This document shows positions 61,401 through 64,000 of a DNA stretch of 64,000 nucleotides, one piece after another (the first letter of the stretch is position 1; each line of letters begins with the position of its first letter). The DNA comes from Favolaschia claudopus. Lineage: Eukaryota; Basidiomycota; Agaricomycetes; Agaricales; Mycenaceae. Location of the stretch: the NCBI GenBank assembly GCA_037176885.1, contig JAWWNJ010000015.1:2463578-2527577 (forward strand). The letters are read 5' to 3'. A program made the position numbers and the translations under genes. Below the pieces are notes generated by a model. The model did not search any database and was not told the DNA's origin. It saw only the letters and a list, made by a program, of their open reading frames with translations.

Positions 61401-61509
61401 GGTTGGGACTGGAACGACGAACTCGGCGGGGCAATGATGGGGGCTCTTGCTCGGAGCGGAGTCCCTCTACGAGTACGGCCGCAGCCGCAACTACCGACGC
61501 TCACTGTAG
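58406..61509 (+). CDS. YEATS-domain protein resembling YEATS2, frame broken
   Basis: An acidic N-terminal part (PKLESEYEESDPECSSSDSD, VDWDADDEYRKTC) precedes helical regions (NRTLGIHADTPALAGFFARR). The YEATS domain starts near 59580: MATRIIVTDRSLWLSP, then LGHDTHKWMI, PSYVSQFV, PPFAV, HAPFLARIELAF, QKVVLEHWVELDRMKS, EQIVDVELDRGTL. The pattern THKWM...PPF...(A/V)R...LDR...VDVEL is that of YEATS2, a reader of acylated histone lysine. Further on are a CxxC element (GLCRICGL) and a C-terminal region with AAEIQVDVATYAMLAVLAKC, LRAVVTSGLD and GGAMMGALARSGVPL, which could be a histone fold. Several frame breaks are needed, e.g. seven T for six at 59762-59768. The 5' part up to about 59400 might be a separate gene. 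Confidence 0.6.
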
Positions 61510-61845
61510 TCAATTCTGTGAAGCCTGTTGGCAACGCACTCGAACTGCAGGCGAAATAAAAATGGAACGGACGCATGTTGGATAGGTAGTATTCAAATGT
61601 ATAATTTGATTTCGCTTTGTTACTGCGATGAAATCCTGCTCTGGTCAAATGGGATTCTTCAATCTGTGAATGGATGATACAAGGACGGAGGAGGTAACGG
61701 GGTGAGTGAAATATACAGTGTACTGGAATAGAGCTGGTGGACCCCGTGAGACATAATAGATACAGATGAGAAAAGATCATATGCAAACTCTGTTCAAAAC
61801 AGTTGGGTAGATGGATTTCTGGGGCGTTTTCTGGGCGTCGCAGGA

Positions 61846-62802
61846 TCAAGCGGATTCTCGCAAATAACGAACAATTTCGTCAATCTGCCAATTATCAGTT
61901 TTGTGCATAGCAAGGCGACGGAAACGGAGTCCAGCCTTTTTGACCTTCTCGTCTGTAGGCATCTGATTTCCAGTGCGTCAGTCAGAAATCCGGCAAGTAA
62001 GCATATGAATGCGCCTACATCGAAGAACTTGTGCAGCCTGTGTTTACGATCCACATCGGTCACAGATTCCTGGCGTGCAAAATTCTCAACGAAAGCATAT
62101 CCTGTCGTTGGGCTTTCTTCACTCGCGACTGAACCGTACGCCACCGCGAGCTGAGACCAGATGACCGTTAGATTTTGCAACATCGGGTCCCCAACCGCCT
62201 CCAGCCTCCCAACCCAGTCCCGGTGCTGGTCCCCAATAATCATTTGATGTTGCCCGGGAGTCCCGATGCGTCGTGAAGAGAATTTAGAAAGGGCTCTAGT
62301 CGTAGTTCCTGTCTGTGTACTCGCAGTTTCAAATACGACTCTCGTCGATTGAACATGATTCTTGCCCCTTTGGCCGCAGCGTCTACGCATTTGATCCAGT
62401 AAGGGACGATATCGGCGACGCGTTCGACGGTGGTACTGGTGTTCACGGATCTGAATCTCTTGTTCGTCAAGGGCGGTTCTCCTATTAATATTGTGAATTT
62501 AGTCAATCGCCTGCGCACGGCATCAAGCCTGACCTCCAAAGGAGCATCCAACAGCAGCGTCCTCTCCATCGGATTCCACCACGTATTTGCTTCTCGGACA
62601 TTCTGTGCATGCTGCACAGAGTTGCGTTCATGTTGAATAGCAGTGCGAAAGTTCATATGAGCTGGATCGTGGTTGGTTGGTTTACAGAGGTTGCACGACC
62701 ATCTGCCATTCTTTGCGTGAAATCTGCACCACATCTAAGTCGCAATAAACAGACACTTGAGCGGACTTGCGTTCCGGACTCGCAAACCGATTTCGAGGCC
62801 AT
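61846..62802 (-). CDS. Conserved basidiomycete protein of unknown function
   Basis: The first clear segment is MWCRFHAKNGRWSCNLCKPT (from 62734), a possible small zinc-binding C-x2-H...C-x2-C site, followed by NHDPAHMNFRTAIQHERNSV, TWWNPMER, VERVADIVPYWIKCVDAAAK, FLNSLHDASGLPG, DWVGRLEAVGDPMLQNLTVI, WSQLAVAYGSVASEESPTTG, FARQESVTDVDRKHRLHKFF and the end MPTDEKVKKAGLRFRRLAMH then IDEIVRYLRESA with stop at 61846-61848. An ATG at 62802 may be the true start. Pieces lie in different frames; some joins are introns, others may be base errors. I have seen similar sequences in mushroom genomes without function. Confidence 0.65.
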
Positions 62803-62883
62803 GGGAGGTACCTGCCAAGCTTCATTCGTGCCACGGTCATAACAGATGATGCTAATAATAGTAATATCGCTAATCGTCTCCGA

Positions 62884-64000
62884 TTAACCAGCCAATACCC
62901 TTAGAAAATACGCGTGTTGCTTGAGACGCCAGTTCATCACCTCTCCTCTCTCCTGCTGCCACTCCGCGACGATCTTTCCTCCTCCTGAGTGAAGACGGCC
63001 GCCCACGGCCTGTGACCGAGAATGGGAAGTTTGCTGCAACACTGCGGAACGTCGGCTTGCTAGGGCAGCCGCGTCGGGCGTGTTGAGCAGCGGAGGGGAG
63101 GTAAATGGAAGTCTTGAAGGACGCGATCGCAAAGACGTCGTGGTATTTGGGGTGTTGGACTTTCTGGCGCTGCCATCATGCCGTGAGGAAAGCCTTCCCT
63201 CCCGAGCCTCGATGTCTCATTTTCCAAGCGACGCCATGCTACAAGAACATCGTGTAGCTTGTCGGGCCGGCACAACTCAAGAGCACGACCTAGCAGGGAC
63301 AGCTTTTTATCGACATCGTCGAATTCGGGCTGGCGACCTAATTGATAGCACGCAACCCAGCAGACCTCACTCGCCTCTTGCACATCGGGAGTGTCGAGTT
63401 CCGGGTAGGATGAGCGAAGCGACGAAACGGTATCAATCATCGCTCGCTGGTTTCATACGCGCGAATGAAATCCTCGGCTTGCAAAGCTGTATCCGCCAGC
63501 ATGGCCAGGGTTTTAACTTGCGCGACAACACTATTTCCTAACCCGAGTTTATGGACGAGATCGAGAAAGACTTCGGTGTGCTTGTAGGCATCGTTGTTGC
63601 TTGAAAGGACTCTTGAGACGAGAGATAGGCGGTCTTTGGTCAAGCGAATCTCGAGAGGAGAGATGGGTATGCTGGAGCAGACATGACGTTGAAAGAAGAT
63701 AGACGCGAAGTGGCTTCGATAAACTCCTTCTCCTTTGATAGACGTTCCGATGGCGGTGGGACGTCCAAACTATATCTTTCTGCTAAGCATTGATAATGGG
63801 TAGCGAAATAGAACGCACCACTCGTAAGCAAGTTTCATGTCCCCATAAGTATAATTACCAGAGCTCGCGTTGGTCGTATAATTCTCGAGAACAAGATAAA
63901 CATATGTCTTCGAGAGCCTCTGCACTCAAAGAGAGTTTATTTTTGGGGATATCAGGACCGCCTTTGCCACGTTAAAATCTATGGGAGACAAATCAGACCG
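62884..64000 (-). CDS. SEC39-domain protein (5' end beyond window)
   Basis: Sec39 (NBAS in animals) is a subunit of the Dsl1/NRZ tether for Golgi-to-ER transport. Segments visible: FYFATHYQCLAERY, the start of the conserved block ISPLEIRLTKDRLSLVSRVL, SSNNDAYKHTEVFLDLVHKL, VKTLAMLADTALQAEDFIRA, VQEASEVCWVACYQLGRQPE, DVDKKLSLLGRALELCRPDK, VLVAWRRLE, then a Ser/Pro/Gly-rich part with SPPLLNTPDAAALASR and a C-terminus near 62890. The break between AYP and ISPLE near 63666 is one missing C in a C run. Only the C-terminal part is in the window. Confidence 0.82.

Noticed and set aside
1..64000. Secondary-metabolite cluster, CRISPR array, transposon or virus
   Set aside because: I found no polyketide or peptide synthase, terpene cyclase, transposase, reverse transcriptase, terminal repeats or spaced repeats.

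Overview
The window is nuclear DNA of a basidiomycete fungus, most likely an Agaricomycete. The evidence is dense protein-coding genes split by many 45-60 nt GT-AG introns, short intergenic spaces, and products of typical mushroom-fungus type. I see no tRNA, rRNA, CRISPR array, transposon or viral gene. Intron positions were read by eye, so exon edges are models.

Layout, left to right: LCCL-domain membrane protein (-, cut by the left edge); RecQ1-type DNA helicase (+); small beta-rich protein of unknown function (-); UBE2O-type E2/E3 ubiquitin enzyme (-); mitochondrial N-acetylglutamate synthase ARG2 (+); unknown protein (-); small secreted protein (+); mitochondrial carnitine/acylcarnitine carrier (-); multi-FAS1 cell-surface protein (-); RAVE subunit RAV1 (+); Rab GDP-dissociation inhibitor (-); an unusual protein with three Myb/Rap1-like helical repeats (-); methylmalonate-semialdehyde dehydrogenase (+); low-molecular-weight protein tyrosine phosphatase (-); SH3BGRL/thioredoxin-fold protein (+); seipin (-); two unknown proteins (+,+); Ser/Pro-rich coiled-coil protein (-); CGR1 ribosome-biogenesis factor (+); VPS18 (-); SHB17-like sugar-bisphosphatase (+); long coiled-coil protein (+); YHM2 citrate/oxoglutarate carrier (+); Mpv17/PMP22 protein (+); TRS85/TRAPPC8 (-); WW-domain protein (-); YEATS2-like protein (+); unknown protein (-); SEC39 (-, cut by the right edge).

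The genes are housekeeping and do not form a pathway cluster. Membrane traffic and organelle biology recur (RAV1, GDI, VPS18, TRS85, SEC39, seipin), as do mitochondrial metabolism genes (ARG2, carnitine carrier, MMSDH, YHM2, Mpv17). In the first 43 kb most neighbours are divergent or convergent, and several divergent pairs have start codons only 49-181 bp apart, suggesting shared promoters.

Sequence quality appears to change at about 41 kb. To the left most genes splice into clean frames. From VPS18 onward nearly every gene needs one or more single-base insertions or deletions, mostly in short homopolymer runs. Because they hit unrelated and mostly essential genes, I read them as assembly errors rather than pseudogenes. 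The observations most worth a second look are the YEATS2-like protein with a possible C-terminal histone fold, the triple Myb/Rap1-like repeat protein, a RecQ helicase that has lost a conserved tryptophan, and a duplicated splice acceptor.
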